Shown here piece by piece: positions 45,878 to 54,762 of a DNA stretch of 64,000 bases (within the stretch, counting starts at the first letter, position 1; each line of letters starts with the position of its first letter). Below the pieces are notes generated by a model, which saw only the letters and a list, made by a program, of their open reading frames with translations, had not been told where the DNA came from and ran no database searches. The position numbers and the translations under genes were made by a program. Source of the DNA: Sporobacter sp963675425. Lineage in GTDB: Bacteria > Bacillota > Clostridia > Oscillospirales > Oscillospiraceae. The stretch spans positions 992,001 through 1,056,000 of the forward strand of contig OY776214.1 in NCBI GenBank assembly GCA_963675425.1, given 5' to 3'.

Positions 45878-47255
45878 TCAGATTGAGATAGAACAGCTTG
45901 CGCATCCGGGCGTTCTCCTCGGTATCCTCCTCAAAGGCCGGCACCTCGGACAGCGCTTCATTATACCGGTCGGCCACGTAATCAAAGGGGTTGATCCGGT
46001 CCAAAAGCTCGGGGGAGAAGAGCTTTACGCGCGCGTCCAGACGCTGGGACCACGGGAAGGTATCCTTCTGCGCCTTCCGGTAAAACCACGGGTAGCCGCC
46101 GAATACCTCATCGGCGCACTCGCCAGAGAGCCCCACTGTGGCAAACTGCTTGATAAACCGGCTGAAAAGCAGCAGCGAGGAATCAATATCGGCCATGCCG
46201 GGCAGATCCCGGGCCAGTACTGCCGGGAAAAGCGACTCCACAAGGTCCGGCGTGTCAACCCAGAAATTGCGGTGCTCCGTGTTTAAATGCCAGGAAACAA
46301 GCTTTACCCACGGTGCGTCGGGGTTGGGCTGGAACTCGCCGGCCCGGAAGTTTTTGTCGTTGTCGATATAGTCGATGGAAAACGTCCGGATGGATTCCTG
46401 CCGCTCCTCCCGGTAGACCTTGGAGGCGATGGCGGCGATCGTTGAGGAATCCAGCCCGCCCGATAAAAGCACGCACAGCGGCACGTCGGACACGAGTTGC
46501 CGTTTGACGGCGTCAAACACGAGTGAGCGAACCTGCTCCGTTGTGGTGTTAAAGTCATCGGTGTGGCGATGGCTCACGAGAGACCAGTATTGCCGGACAC
46601 GCCGGCCCTCGCGGTCCAGCGTGAGGCACCAGCCGGGCCGAAGCTCCGATATGTCGTTAAAAACGCCGTGCCCCGGCGTTCTCGCCGGGCCGAGGGCAAA
46701 TATTTCCGCCAGTCCTTCGCCGCTAACCCTGGGCGAAATATCGGGATGTGCCAACAGCGCCTTGAGCTCGGACGCGAATCCAAACATACCGCCCTTATCG
46801 CTGAAAAACAGAGGCTTGACGCCGATGCGGTCACGCGCCATGAAAAGCCGTTCGTTTTTCTCGTCCCAGACGGCAAAGGCGAAGATGCCGTTGAGCTTAT
46901 CCACACAGTCCTCGCCCCACTCGGCGAAAGCGTGCAGCAGCACCTCCGTGTCGCTCCAGCCCTCAAACGCATGGTCCTTCGCCAGCAGCTCGCTGCGGAT
47001 ATCCTCCGTATTGTACAGCTCGCCATTATAAACAATGATATATGTAGTGTCGCCGCGTTGCCACCGCATCGGCTGTCCGCCGCCCGACGGGTCGACGACG
47101 ATGAGCCGCCGGTGTCCGAGCGCGGCGTGCCCGGATAAATAGTACCCCTCCGCGTCAGGCCCCCGGTTTGTCAGTGTTTGGACCATCCCGGTCAAAACGG
47201 GCTGTGCATCCTTCAGGTTCGCCGAATAATCAATCCAGCCGGCTATACCGCACAT
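45854..47255 (-). pseudogene. asnB: Asparagine synthetase, N-terminal fragment
   Basis: About 470 residues: N-terminal glutaminase with Cys2 (MCGIAGW), RGPDAEGYY and YNGEIYN-like YNGELYN. Then the synthetase domain with ATP-binding LSGGLDSS, stopping at TRWMPTLLDRK. After that the frame runs into element DNA and adds about 32 unrelated residues before a stop at 45747. The last 140 residues are at 14064-14499. Cells carrying this form would have the glutaminase and the PP-loop but not the C-terminal part of the synthetase, so loss of activity is expected unless the island excises. Confidence 0.95.
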
Positions 47256-47318
47256 AGAAACCTCCTCAAGAATTACGTCCCGACAAACGCGTTATCAGGA
47301 CGTCTTTGACTACTTTCA

Positions 47319-47337
47319 TTCATATACAGTATATGAA
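47319..47337. promoter_or_regulatory. Perfect 19-bp palindrome upstream of asnB
   Basis: TTCATATAC-A-GTATATGAA, about 65 bp upstream of the asnB start. AACGCGTTAT occurs directly repeated on either side (47285 and 47335 areas). Probable operator; the regulator is unknown. Confidence 0.5.
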
Positions 47338-47403
47338 CGCGTTATGGCAATCGTTCTGTTAAACCGATACAGGACGACGAGTTTTACCGGGACGACGGAA
47401 AGA

Positions 47404-47432
47404 TTGACAACGCAACCGGTCGGTGCTATGAT
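47404..47432 (+). promoter_or_regulatory. Promoter of the molybdenum-cofactor operon
   Basis: TTGACA (47404-47409) and TATGAT (47427-47432) with a 17-bp spacer. The first gene begins about 460 nt later. Confidence 0.75.
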
Positions 47433-47439
47433 TTAAATG

Positions 47440-47900
47440 TAATTAAATAGTTACCGCGCCGTACAGTCTAAGGGCTAAGCCTATGACTTTATGGCCTGAG
47501 CACCAGCAAACAGATACTTTGCTGTGATCACGGGGCCGCTATTGGAAACAATTCGACCTTCACATTTTGAGAAGGAAACAGTGTTGCGCTATACGGCGCA
47601 AGAACGGCATGCTGACGCGGCCTGTTTTGCCTACTCAAAACAGGTTGCTTTTTATTTTAGGGAAAACGATTTTTACGCATAGCGAAAGCTTTTCATCCTG
47701 TGGCCGGGTCATCCTGATAAGACGGATACCCGGCTGTACGAGTCGTTTCCTAAAAACAAATCGAGCCCCCGGCCGCGGCGTAAACCCGCGGCGGCTGGGT
47801 ACAATGAACAAGGATGACCGCCGGGGTAAACGCCCGAAGCCGGATGTTGCGCCCGAATCGGAATGATCGGGTACTGATACTGTTGGATGTGATTTTAACA
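47440..47900 (+). promoter_or_regulatory. Long structured 5' leader of the moeA operon
   Basis: No gene fits here despite open frames. Hairpins include CAGCAAA/TTTGCTG (47501-47521) and CCTGTTTTG/CAAAACAGG (47621-47644) followed by TTGCTTTTTATTTT, which is terminator-like. Further on are GCCGGGT-ATCC paired with GGAT-ACCCGGC (about 47703-47733), and GCCGCGG/CGCGGC (about 47770-47793). A leader with an internal terminator before cofactor genes suggests a riboswitch. The molybdenum-cofactor class is the obvious candidate, but I cannot confirm its consensus by eye. Confidence 0.5.
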
Positions 47901-49115
47901 ATGCTTAAAAATATTGACGTTGAAAAAGCGCTTGAAATGCTTTGTGAGCTGCCCGTTACGCGCGGGACCGAGGCCGTCCCGCTAAGCAAGGCGCAGGGCC
48001 GTGTCCTGTCGGATGACATCACGGCGCGCCTTTCCGTGCCGCCGTTTGACCGCAGCCCCTATGACGGCTACGCCGTGCGCGGCGAGGACACTGCGGGTGC
48101 GTCGAAAGCCCGGCCCGTAACCTTGAAAATTACGGAGGAGCTTCCGGCGGGGAAAGCGCCGACCATTGACATCACGCCCGGATTTGCCGCGAAAATCCTA
48201 ACCGGCGCGCCGATCCCGAGGGGCGCCAACGCGACAATCAAATATGAGGAGACTTCTTTTACAGATACGGACGTGACGATTTTTGAGTCCGTTGATACCA
48301 ATACCAATATTGTGCACGCCGGGGACGATGTGATGGCGGGCACGACTATTTTCAAGAAGGGCACGCAAGTCACAGCACCGATGCTTGGAGTCCTGGCCAG
48401 CCAGGGGCTTGATACGGTACCTGTCTATAAAAAGCCGGTTATTATGATCCTCAATACGGGTACGGAGCTTGTCGAGGTCGGCCGGCCGCTGCCGCCGGCG
48501 GCGATCTATAACAGTAACGTTTACACCTTGAGCGGGTATCTGTGCGATATGGGGGCCGAAGCGGCGAATGCCGGCGTTGTCGAGGACGACCCGGATGTGA
48601 TTGCCGCCCGGATATCTAAAGCGCTCGAAGCGGCCGACATGGTTATTACAACAGGCGGCGCGTCCGTCGGTGACTACGACTGGGCCGTGACCTCGGCGGA
48701 AAAGCTGGGCGCGGAGGTTCTGTTCTGGAAAACGAAAATGAAACCGGGCGGCTCGCTGATGGCGGCTGTGAGTGGCGGAAAAGTCATACTCGGCCTGTCC
48801 GGCAATCCCGGCGCGGCCGTGCTGAGCCTCATGCGCATAGCGCTGCCGTATATCCGCAAACTGTGCGGCTATGAAACACTGCGGCTGCCGGTTGTGGATG
48901 TTTGCCTCAAGGAACCTTTTACGAAGGAAAGCCCGAAGCTGCGTTTATTGAGAGGCCGGCTTGAGATTCAGGACGGCAAGGCCTGGTTTGTGGAAAACGA
49001 GGGCCAAGGAAACGGCGCCGTCTTTTCGCTCGTCGGGTGCGACCTGCTCGGGGAGATCGAGCCCGGCGCATCCCCGCTGGCGGCCGGGGCGGTTATCAAA
49101 GCCTATCGCTTATAA
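47901..49115 (+). CDS. moeA: Molybdopterin molybdotransferase
   Basis: 404 residues from ATG 47901 (MLKNIDVEKALEML). Inserts molybdenum (or tungsten) into adenylated molybdopterin. Domain I-II motifs: RVLSDDITARLSVPPFDRSPYDGYAVR, AAKILTGAPIPRGANATIKYEE. Domain III, the MoCF fold: NTGTELVEVG, ITTGGASVGDYD, GLSGNPGAAVL. C-terminal domain IV follows. A longer upstream frame runs through the leader and lacks family sequence. First gene of a six-gene cofactor operon. Confidence 0.92.
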   Translation: MLKNIDVEKALEMLCELPVTRGTEAVPLSKAQGRVLSDDITARLSVPPFDRSPYDGYAVRGEDTAGASKARPVTLKITEELPAGKAPTIDITPGFAAKILTGAPIPRGANATIKYEETSFTDTDVTIFESVDTNTNIVHAGDDVMAGTTIFKKGTQVTAPMLGVLASQGLDTVPVYKKPVIMILNTGTELVEVGRPLPPAAIYNSNVYTLSGYLCDMGAEAANAGVVEDDPDVIAARISKALEAADMVITTGGASVGDYDWAVTSAEKLGAEVLFWKTKMKPGGSLMAAVSGGKVILGLSGNPGAAVLSLMRIALPYIRKLCGYETLRLPVVDVCLKEPFTKESPKLRLLRGRLEIQDGKAWFVENEGQGNGAVFSLVGCDLLGEIEPGASPLAAGAVIKAYRL

Positions 49116-49205
49116 CCCAGTTGTTAAAACCTGTGGGCGTTTACAGAACATAATCCTAACGGGCGGTATGCCATCCGTGGGAGAGAAAGAGAGTCAGATG
49201 CTTTA

Positions 49206-50153
49206 ATGAATGACAGATTTGGAAGAGATATATACTATCTTCGGCTGTCCGTAACAGATCTCTGCAACCTGCGCTGCGTGTACTGCATGCCGGAAGAAGG
49301 CGTTGAAAAACGGCGTCACAGTGAAATACTGTCCGTCGAGGAGATCGAGGAGATCGTCCGCGCGTCGGCTGAGTGCGGCATACGTAAGGTCCGCGTCACA
49401 GGCGGCGAGCCGCTCGTGCGCCGTGGGATTGTCGACATCTGCCGGAGCATCTCAGCGATTCCAGGCGTTGAGGAGCTGGACATGACGACAAACGGCGTGC
49501 TCCTGCCGAAGCTGGCGGTCGAGCTGAAAAAAGCCGGCGTCAAGCGGCTTAATATCAGCCTGGATACGCTGAATCCAGATAAATATAAGCACATTACGCG
49601 CTGCGGGAATCTGGATGAGGCGCTGCGGGGCATTGACGCCGCGTTTGAGGCCGGCTACGATATGATCAAGATCAACACGGTGCTCATCGGCGGCGTCAAC
49701 GATGACGAGATACCGGCGTTTGTAAACATGACACGGGATAAAAACATACATGTACGCTTCATTGAGCTGATGCCTATCGGCGAGAGTGCCGAATGGAGCC
49801 ATGAGCGATTCATCAGCAACAGCTGTGTACTGGAAAAAATACCGCAGCTTGAGAAAGCTGGATCCTCCGGCGTAGCGCAGCTATACCGCCTGCCGGGTGC
49901 CTCTGGTACGGTCGGGCTCATTAGCCCCATCAGCTCGCACTTCTGCCCCACGTGCAACCGAATTCGCATCACGGCCGACGGAAAGCTCAAGCCCTGCCTG
50001 CATTCGGCCGACGAGGTCGACCTGCGGGGACTGCACGGCGAAGCGCTGGTGGATACGATCTCGCAAGCCGTTGGTGCAAAGCCGCTCCGGCATTTGCTGG
50101 ATGAAAATGATAAAAGCTTCAGCCAGCGGAATATGAACGCGATAGGAGGCTAG
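49206..50153 (+). CDS. moaA: GTP 3',8-cyclase (radical SAM)
   Basis: 315 residues. Converts GTP to the 3',8-cyclo intermediate at the first step of cofactor synthesis. N-terminal radical-SAM cluster CNLRCVYC (Cys20, 24, 27), VTGGEPLVR for SAM binding, C-terminal second cluster CPTC...CLHS, and the conserved Gly-Gly end (NAIGG). Followed by moaC after 4 bp, its partner in the same step. Confidence 0.95.
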   Translation: MNDRFGRDIYYLRLSVTDLCNLRCVYCMPEEGVEKRRHSEILSVEEIEEIVRASAECGIRKVRVTGGEPLVRRGIVDICRSISAIPGVEELDMTTNGVLLPKLAVELKKAGVKRLNISLDTLNPDKYKHITRCGNLDEALRGIDAAFEAGYDMIKINTVLIGGVNDDEIPAFVNMTRDKNIHVRFIELMPIGESAEWSHERFISNSCVLEKIPQLEKAGSSGVAQLYRLPGASGTVGLISPISSHFCPTCNRIRITADGKLKPCLHSADEVDLRGLHGEALVDTISQAVGAKPLRHLLDENDKSFSQRNMNAIGG

Positions 50154-50157
50154 CGAT

Positions 50158-50646
50158 ATGTCGGAACTGACACATTTTAATGACGAGGGCCGGGCCCAAA
50201 TGGTCGACGTCAGCGAGAAAGCCCCGACGCTGCGCACCGCGACGGCGGCCGGTACGGTTCTGCTCAATGCGGAGACTTTTGCGCTTGTGGAGGCCGGCCG
50301 CATCAAAAAAGGCGACGTACTGGCAGTAGCCCAGGTGGCGGGGATTATGGGAGCCAAGAAAAATTCCGAGCTGATCCCCATGTGCCATCCGCTGATGCTG
50401 ACGGGCGTTGACATTTCATTTGAGTTGGATCAGGAAAAAAACGCGGTTTATATCAGCGCCACTGTCCGCTGCAAGGGCGAAACCGGCGTTGAGATGGAGG
50501 CGCTGACGGCCGTCTCGGTCGCCGCGCTGACGATTTACGATATGTGCAAGGCTGTCCAGAAGGACATCACTATCGATAATATCCGCCTGCTGACAAAAAG
50601 AGGCGGAAAAAGCGGAGATTATAAAAGAGCGGAGGACAATGCATAA
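50158..50646 (+). CDS. moaC: Cyclic pyranopterin monophosphate synthase
   Basis: 162 residues, full length. Makes the cyclic pyranopterin from the MoaA product. Motifs: MVDVSEKAPTLRTATA, PMCHPL (catalytic His region), and GVEMEALTAVSVAALTIYDMCKAVQK. AGGAGG lies upstream. Its stop codon overlaps the next start (TAATG). Confidence 0.95.
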   Translation: MSELTHFNDEGRAQMVDVSEKAPTLRTATAAGTVLLNAETFALVEAGRIKKGDVLAVAQVAGIMGAKKNSELIPMCHPLMLTGVDISFELDQEKNAVYISATVRCKGETGVEMEALTAVSVAALTIYDMCKAVQKDITIDNIRLLTKRGGKSGDYKRAEDNA

Positions 50647-51077
50647 TGGCTGAAGTAACAGCTGTTTGTATCAGCGATAAAAAAGGCGTACAAAAAATCC
50701 CTGTGCCGGAAATCGCCGTCAAAATAAACCACGGCATCGAGGGCGACGCACACGCCGGCGACTGGCACCGCCAAGTCAGCCTGTTGGGTGAGGAGAGCGT
50801 GGACAAGCTCCGGCATCATTTCCCGGACCTGCCGGCCGGCGCGTTCGCGGAAAACATCCTGACCAGGGGAATTACCCTGTATGAGCTGCCCATCGGTACG
50901 AAGCTGCGCGTCGGCGGCGCGCTTTTAGAGGTTACGCAGATCGGTAAGGAGTGTCATCAGGGCTGCGCCATCCGTCAGGTGACGGGAGACTGTGTTATGC
51001 CCCGGGAGGGCATCTTCGCCATCGTTCTGGAAGAGGGTACCATCAAGGCCGGAGATACGCTGAAAATCGCTCAGTAA
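50646..51077 (+). CDS. MOSC-domain protein
   Basis: 143 residues: KIPVPEIAVKINHGIEGDAHAG, WHRQVSLLGEES, GAFAENILTRGITLYELPIGTKLRVG, LEVTQIGKECHQGCAIRQ. The MOSC fold binds the finished cofactor in cofactor sulfurases, YiiM and sulfide-carrier proteins. The conserved Cys in GKECHQGC is present. Overlaps moaC by one base, so it is translated with it. Probable cofactor carrier or modifier. Confidence 0.85.
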   Translation: MAEVTAVCISDKKGVQKIPVPEIAVKINHGIEGDAHAGDWHRQVSLLGEESVDKLRHHFPDLPAGAFAENILTRGITLYELPIGTKLRVGGALLEVTQIGKECHQGCAIRQVTGDCVMPREGIFAIVLEEGTIKAGDTLKIAQ

Positions 51078-51136
51078 GAGCCTTCCGGCAAGATAACATA
51101 AAAATTCGCCGGTAAAACGGGCGAAGTGGGGTAAGT

Positions 51137-52165
51137 ATGAGGAAAATCAAAGTTGAGGACGCCGTCGGTCAGACGCTGTGCCATGATATGACGGGCATTG
51201 ACGCGGCCGGTACGAAGCGGACCATGTTTAAACGCGGCCAGATTATTGCCGAGGAAGACATCCCGGCACTGCTCAATATCGGCAAAAGCCATATTTTTAT
51301 CTGGGAGCCGGACGCCGACGAGGTCCATGAGGACGACGCGGCGCTCGCGCTGGCAAAGGTCATCTGCGGCGAGAATCTGAGCTATAACGATCATCCGTCA
51401 GAGGGAAAGATCCAGATTACAGCCGCGGCGGACGGACTTTTTGCCATTGACCGCGAGGCGCTTAAAGCTATTAACAGCGTAGACGACTATACGGTTGCCT
51501 GCCTGATGAACCATACGCGGGTATCCGCCGGCCAGAAGCTGTGCGGACTTCGGATCGTCCCGCTTGTGACGAAACGGGCCAATGTGGAAAAAGCCGTGCA
51601 GCTTGCCGGAGCAAACACACCCGTCCTGACAGTTCTGCCGTTTAAGCCGCTGCGCTGCGGCATCGTTATTACGGGCAGCGAGGTCTATTATGGGCGCATA
51701 CAGGATAAGTTCGAGCCGGTCATGACGAAAAAGCTGAAGAGCTACGGCGCGAAGATCCTCGGCGCGGTCAAGTGTCCGGACGATACGGATATGATTATCA
51801 CGGCGATCCGCGAGTTCAAAGAAAAGGGCGCGGAGCTCATCCTGCTCACGGGCGGCATGTCAGTCGACCCGGACGACGTCACGCCGACAGCCATCCGCCA
51901 GTCGGGCGCAGAGCTTGTGACCCAGGGCGTCCCGATGCAGCCGGGCAACATGCTCACAATGGCGTATCTGGACGGCACCCTGCTCATGGGTGTGCCCGGT
52001 GCGTCCATGTATTTCCCGACGACGAGCCTCGACGTATTTTTACCGCAGGTATTTGCGGGCCTCACAATATCGAAAGATCAGATCGCCGGCTATGGCGAGG
52101 GCGGCTTCTGCCTCGGCTGCGAGACGTGCCGGTATCCCAACTGTTATTTCGGTCATGGAATTTAA
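51137..52165 (+). CDS. Molybdopterin-binding protein, MoeA domain-III-like
   Basis: 342 residues. N-terminal about 160 residues begin MRKIKVEDAVGQTLCHDMTGI, a sequence used by MoeA-like proteins of anaerobes. The MoCF fold comes after (GIVITGSEVYYGR, LLTGGMSVDPDDVTP, GVPGASMYFP). The tail is Cys-rich: FCLGCETCRYPNCYFG, with four Cys that could hold a metal or a cofactor thiol. A second, divergent MoeA-type gene in one operon often accompanies use of tungsten or of different cofactors; that is inference. Confidence 0.8.
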   Translation: MRKIKVEDAVGQTLCHDMTGIDAAGTKRTMFKRGQIIAEEDIPALLNIGKSHIFIWEPDADEVHEDDAALALAKVICGENLSYNDHPSEGKIQITAAADGLFAIDREALKAINSVDDYTVACLMNHTRVSAGQKLCGLRIVPLVTKRANVEKAVQLAGANTPVLTVLPFKPLRCGIVITGSEVYYGRIQDKFEPVMTKKLKSYGAKILGAVKCPDDTDMIITAIREFKEKGAELILLTGGMSVDPDDVTPTAIRQSGAELVTQGVPMQPGNMLTMAYLDGTLLMGVPGASMYFPTTSLDVFLPQVFAGLTISKDQIAGYGEGGFCLGCETCRYPNCYFGHGI

Positions 52166-52179
52166 CGGGGGTAAACTTT

Positions 52180-52677
52180 ATGTATACAGCTGCAGTCATC
52201 ACGGTCAGTGACAAAGGCTCTCAGGGCCTGCGGGAGGACACGGGCGGTCCGCTCGTGGCGGAGATGCTAAAGAAAGCGGGATTTGACGTGACGCATACCG
52301 TCATTGTTCCCGACGAGCAGCCGGAGATTGAGCGCGCGATTATCCACTGCGCGGATGATATGGATATCGGGCTTGTGGTGACGACGGGCGGTACGGGCTT
52401 CTCCCCGCGGGATGTCACGCCGGAAGCAACCATTGCTGTTTGCCAGCGTATGACGCCGGGCATCCCGGAGGCCATGCGTTACGAGAGCCTGAAGATCACG
52501 AACCGGGCCATGCTCACACGGCAGCAGGCCGGGATCCGCGGCCAAACGCTTATCGTCAACCTGCCGGGCAGCCCTAAAGCTATTCGTGAAAATTTCGCCG
52601 TCTGTCTGCCGGCGCTTGACCACGGCCTTGAAATGCTCCGCAATAAGCAGGGTGACTGCGCGCCGCCGGAAAAATAA
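52180..52677 (+). CDS. mogA: Molybdopterin adenylyltransferase
   Basis: 165 residues from ATG 52180 (GGGGGT upstream). Adenylates molybdopterin before metal insertion. Motifs: AVITVSDKGSQGLREDTGGP, VVTTGGTGFSPRDVTPEAT, NLPGSPKAIRENF. A longer frame upstream overlaps the previous gene and is not used. Could also be called MoaB; the two are close relatives. Last gene of the operon, followed by a terminator. Confidence 0.88.
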   Translation: MYTAAVITVSDKGSQGLREDTGGPLVAEMLKKAGFDVTHTVIVPDEQPEIERAIIHCADDMDIGLVVTTGGTGFSPRDVTPEATIAVCQRMTPGIPEAMRYESLKITNRAMLTRQQAGIRGQTLIVNLPGSPKAIRENFAVCLPALDHGLEMLRNKQGDCAPPEK

Positions 52678-52738
52678 AATTTGCAGTGTTTGCATTATAG
52701 CGTGTCGAAAAAGCATTTTGTTTTTTTCTGCAGCCTGA

Positions 52739-52770
52739 ACCGGACTTTTTGGAAAAGTCCGGTTTTTGTT
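52739..52770 (+). terminator. Terminator of the molybdenum-cofactor operon
   Basis: AACCGGACTTTT pairs with AAAAGTCCGGTT, then TTTGTTT. Confidence 0.88.
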
Positions 52771-52865
52771 TGTAAAAATAGAAACAGCACAGTATTTTGC
52801 GGAAATTCTTTTTGGAATCGGATACGGCGAATCGCTCATAATAATAAAGAAGCGAGGTGTTTTTT

Positions 52866-53012
52866 ATGAAAGAAACAAAACGTCAAAATAAAAATAAGAA
52901 TAAACCTGAAAAGGAATTCGGCTTTGAGCAGAGTGTCAAGCCGGACTGCCAGAGCCAGAACGTCAACCACAACACCAAAAAAGTATCGCTCGGCCCCAAT
53001 ACAAATCGATAA
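52866..53012 (+). CDS. Very small basic protein, 48 residues
   Basis: MKETKRQNKNKNKPEKEFGFEQ start, ending SLGPNTNR; rich in Lys, Asn and Gln, no hydrophobic core. GAGGTG precedes the ATG. Located in a run of small genes leading to a spore protein, so a spore-core or coat role is plausible. No family named. Confidence 0.55.
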   Translation: MKETKRQNKNKNKPEKEFGFEQSVKPDCQSQNVNHNTKKVSLGPNTNR

Positions 53013-53035
53013 GGCACGCTGCGTGGGAGGTATAA

Positions 53036-53179
53036 ATGAGCAAAGGCAATCAGAAGCACAGCCGTAAAAGTGATAAGAAGTCGGATGGAAAATTCAAGTC
53101 CAAAAATATTAAGCATGACCCGAATGCCGAGGGTGCGCGAGCGGTTTTCGGCCTGAAAAACGATGAAGACGGCCAATGA
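53036..53179 (+). CDS. Very small basic protein, 47 residues
   Basis: MSKGNQKHSRKSDKKSDGKF start, ending FGLKNDEDGQ. GGGAGG precedes the ATG. It overlaps the next gene by 17 bp. Composition resembles minor small acid-soluble spore proteins, but no signature is seen. Confidence 0.55.
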   Translation: MSKGNQKHSRKSDKKSDGKFKSKNIKHDPNAEGARAVFGLKNDEDGQ

Positions 53180-53798
53180 GCCGCACGTCCAGGCGGACCG
53201 CCGCTTTTTTGAGCAGGTTGAGTTTTATCTGATGACGGACCCTGAGCCGTCAAAATTTATCCAGGCTCTTTCGCAAACGCCGGATTTTGACAGGTATCCC
53301 TTTTCAATGCTTTTAAGGCTCAGGACGACCGACCAGTCGCCCAAGCATCATCCGGAGGGCAGCGTGTGGAATCACACGCTTTTAGTCGTGGATGAGGCGG
53401 CCAAGCGGCGGCAGGACAGCCTGAATGCCAGGGTATTCATGTGGGCCGCGCTCCTGCACGATATCGGTAAGCCCGATACGACAAGGAAACGAAACGGGAA
53501 AATAACGGCGTACGAGCATGACGCCGTGGGTGCGAAGCTCACGCGGTCGTTTTTAACGGCGTTTAAGGAAGAGCGAAAGTTTATAGACAAGACGGAAGCG
53601 CTTGTCCGTTACCATATGCAGGTTTTATATTTCGTTAATAACCTGCCGTTTCAGGATATCAAGGGTATGAAGCGCCAGACGGATATCCGGGAGGTCGCCC
53701 TTTTGGGCCTGTGCGACCGGCTGGGACGTACCGGCGCGGACCGCCAAAACGAAGAGGATCAGATTAAACGGTTTTTGGCGCTTTGTGAAGGCGCGTGA
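53163..53798 (+). CDS. HD-domain phosphohydrolase
   Basis: 211 residues. HD motif: VWNHTLLVVDEAAK (metal His), AALLHDIGKPDTT (His-Asp), then YEHDAVGA and a further YHMQ. This set matches the HD domain of bacterial tRNA nucleotidyltransferase-linked and stand-alone phosphodiesterases. Substrate unknown. Its start lies within the upstream small gene, so the genes are co-transcribed. Confidence 0.8.
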   Translation: MKTANEPHVQADRRFFEQVEFYLMTDPEPSKFIQALSQTPDFDRYPFSMLLRLRTTDQSPKHHPEGSVWNHTLLVVDEAAKRRQDSLNARVFMWAALLHDIGKPDTTRKRNGKITAYEHDAVGAKLTRSFLTAFKEERKFIDKTEALVRYHMQVLYFVNNLPFQDIKGMKRQTDIREVALLGLCDRLGRTGADRQNEEDQIKRFLALCEGA

Positions 53799-53808
53799 AA
53801 GGAGACAC

Positions 53809-53988
53809 ATGGCAAAAGCAGGCATGAGGCGGCCGGACCCCTCCGAGCCGCACGGAACAGAAAGCAATCGCATCACGCATTTTAAGAAGAACACAGTCAA
53901 GCCCGTGCCTGAGATTCAGGGGAAAGCAAAATTCACCAAGGAAAAGGCCGGGTCCCTGACCGTTGACGAGCCTAACGAACAGACTTAA
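53809..53988 (+). CDS. Small protein, 59 residues
   Basis: Starts at ATG 53809 with AAAGGAG upstream: MAKAGMRRPDPSEPHGTESN, then HFKKNTVKPVPEIQGKAKFT. Polar and basic, with no domain recognised. Member of the small-gene run. Confidence 0.55.
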   Translation: MAKAGMRRPDPSEPHGTESNRITHFKKNTVKPVPEIQGKAKFTKEKAGSLTVDEPNEQT

Positions 53989-54032
53989 CAGCATCAAACG
54001 GGCTATGGCAGTCCGTTGAAAGGAGCAGTAAT

Positions 54033-54167
54033 ATGCCGAAAGACAGCCAGCCGGACAATAAAAAAGCACGCAAGGAAAAAGCCAACGGCCAGACGCCGCT
54101 GACGGCTGAAAATCAAAACGACAACCGCAACGCGAAAAAACAATCCATTAGAGGAAACGATGTGTGA
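54033..54167 (+). CDS. Small protein, 44 residues
   Basis: MPKDSQPDNKKARKEKANGQ start, ending SIRGNDV. AAAGGAG lies about 10 nt before the ATG. Strongly polar, unstructured-looking. Member of the small-gene run. Confidence 0.5.
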   Translation: MPKDSQPDNKKARKEKANGQTPLTAENQNDNRNAKKQSIRGNDV

Positions 54168-54265
54168 CTGTTGAAAAACTTACCGCTGCTGGCCTATAAA
54201 GACAGAATAACGTCCTCCTGCGGACAGATACTAAATACGTCAAATATATCCGGAGGATTTGAAAT

Positions 54266-54475
54266 ATGTCAAACAGTGAAATTCAAAAAAAACTGAACAG
54301 CCTTAAAATGGAAGCGGCGGCCGAGCTGGGCCTGACGCAGTTTGTCAAGGAAAACAACGATCATTACAAGGGCGATGTACCGTCCAAAATCAACGGTGCG
54401 CAGGGTGGACCGATCGGCGGCCTGATGGTGAAGAAAATGCTGCAGACCGAGCAAAACAAAATGGCAGGGATTTGA
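54266..54475 (+). CDS. Alpha/beta-type small acid-soluble spore protein
   Basis: 69 residues: KLNSLKMEAAAELGL and GGPIGGLMVKKMLQTEQ are the two conserved blocks of alpha/beta SASPs. They coat spore DNA, protect it from UV and heat, and are cut on germination by the Gpr protease within the first block. GGAGGA lies upstream. It shows that the organism sporulates. Confidence 0.88.
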   Translation: MSNSEIQKKLNSLKMEAAAELGLTQFVKENNDHYKGDVPSKINGAQGGPIGGLMVKKMLQTEQNKMAGI

Positions 54476-54478
54476 GTT

Positions 54479-54706
54479 ATGGCAGATAAAGATAAAGATA
54501 TTGAGCTCGACGATGTAAAGGAATATAAACCGAAAAAAAGAAAAGCCCGGTTTATGGACAATTACAATCTGTCTCCGCTGGCCTCGGCGGGACTCCTGCG
54601 CAAGGATGACATCGACGTGAACGATCTGGACAACGGCGTTATGCTTTCCACATCGGAAATCATTGACTTCTCGGAGGGTACCGATTCCTGGACAAGCAGT
54701 CACTGA
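54479..54706 (+). CDS. Small unknown protein after the SASP gene
   Basis: 75 residues, charged: ELDDVKEYKPKKRKARFMDNYNLSPLASAGLLRKDDIDVNDLDNGVMLSTSEIIDF. Begins 3 bp after the SASP stop, so co-transcribed and probably made in the forespore. No family recognised. Confidence 0.6.
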   Translation: MADKDKDIELDDVKEYKPKKRKARFMDNYNLSPLASAGLLRKDDIDVNDLDNGVMLSTSEIIDFSEGTDSWTSSH

Positions 54707-54711
54707 ACGTA

Positions 54712-54748
54712 AAAACACGCTAAGGCGGTTGCCTCAGCGTGTTTTTTA
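54712..54748. terminator. Bidirectional terminator
   Basis: AAAACACGCTAAGGC pairs with GCCTCAGCGTGTTTT across GGTT, A-rich to the left and T-rich to the right. It serves both the spore genes and the hydrogenase operon. Confidence 0.9.
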
Positions 54749-54762
54749 TACATAAAGCGGGC

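Noticed and set aside
47567..47866. 99-codon plus frame in the moeA leader
   Set aside because: No ribosome site. It covers strong hairpins and a terminator-like element; the region reads as leader RNA.
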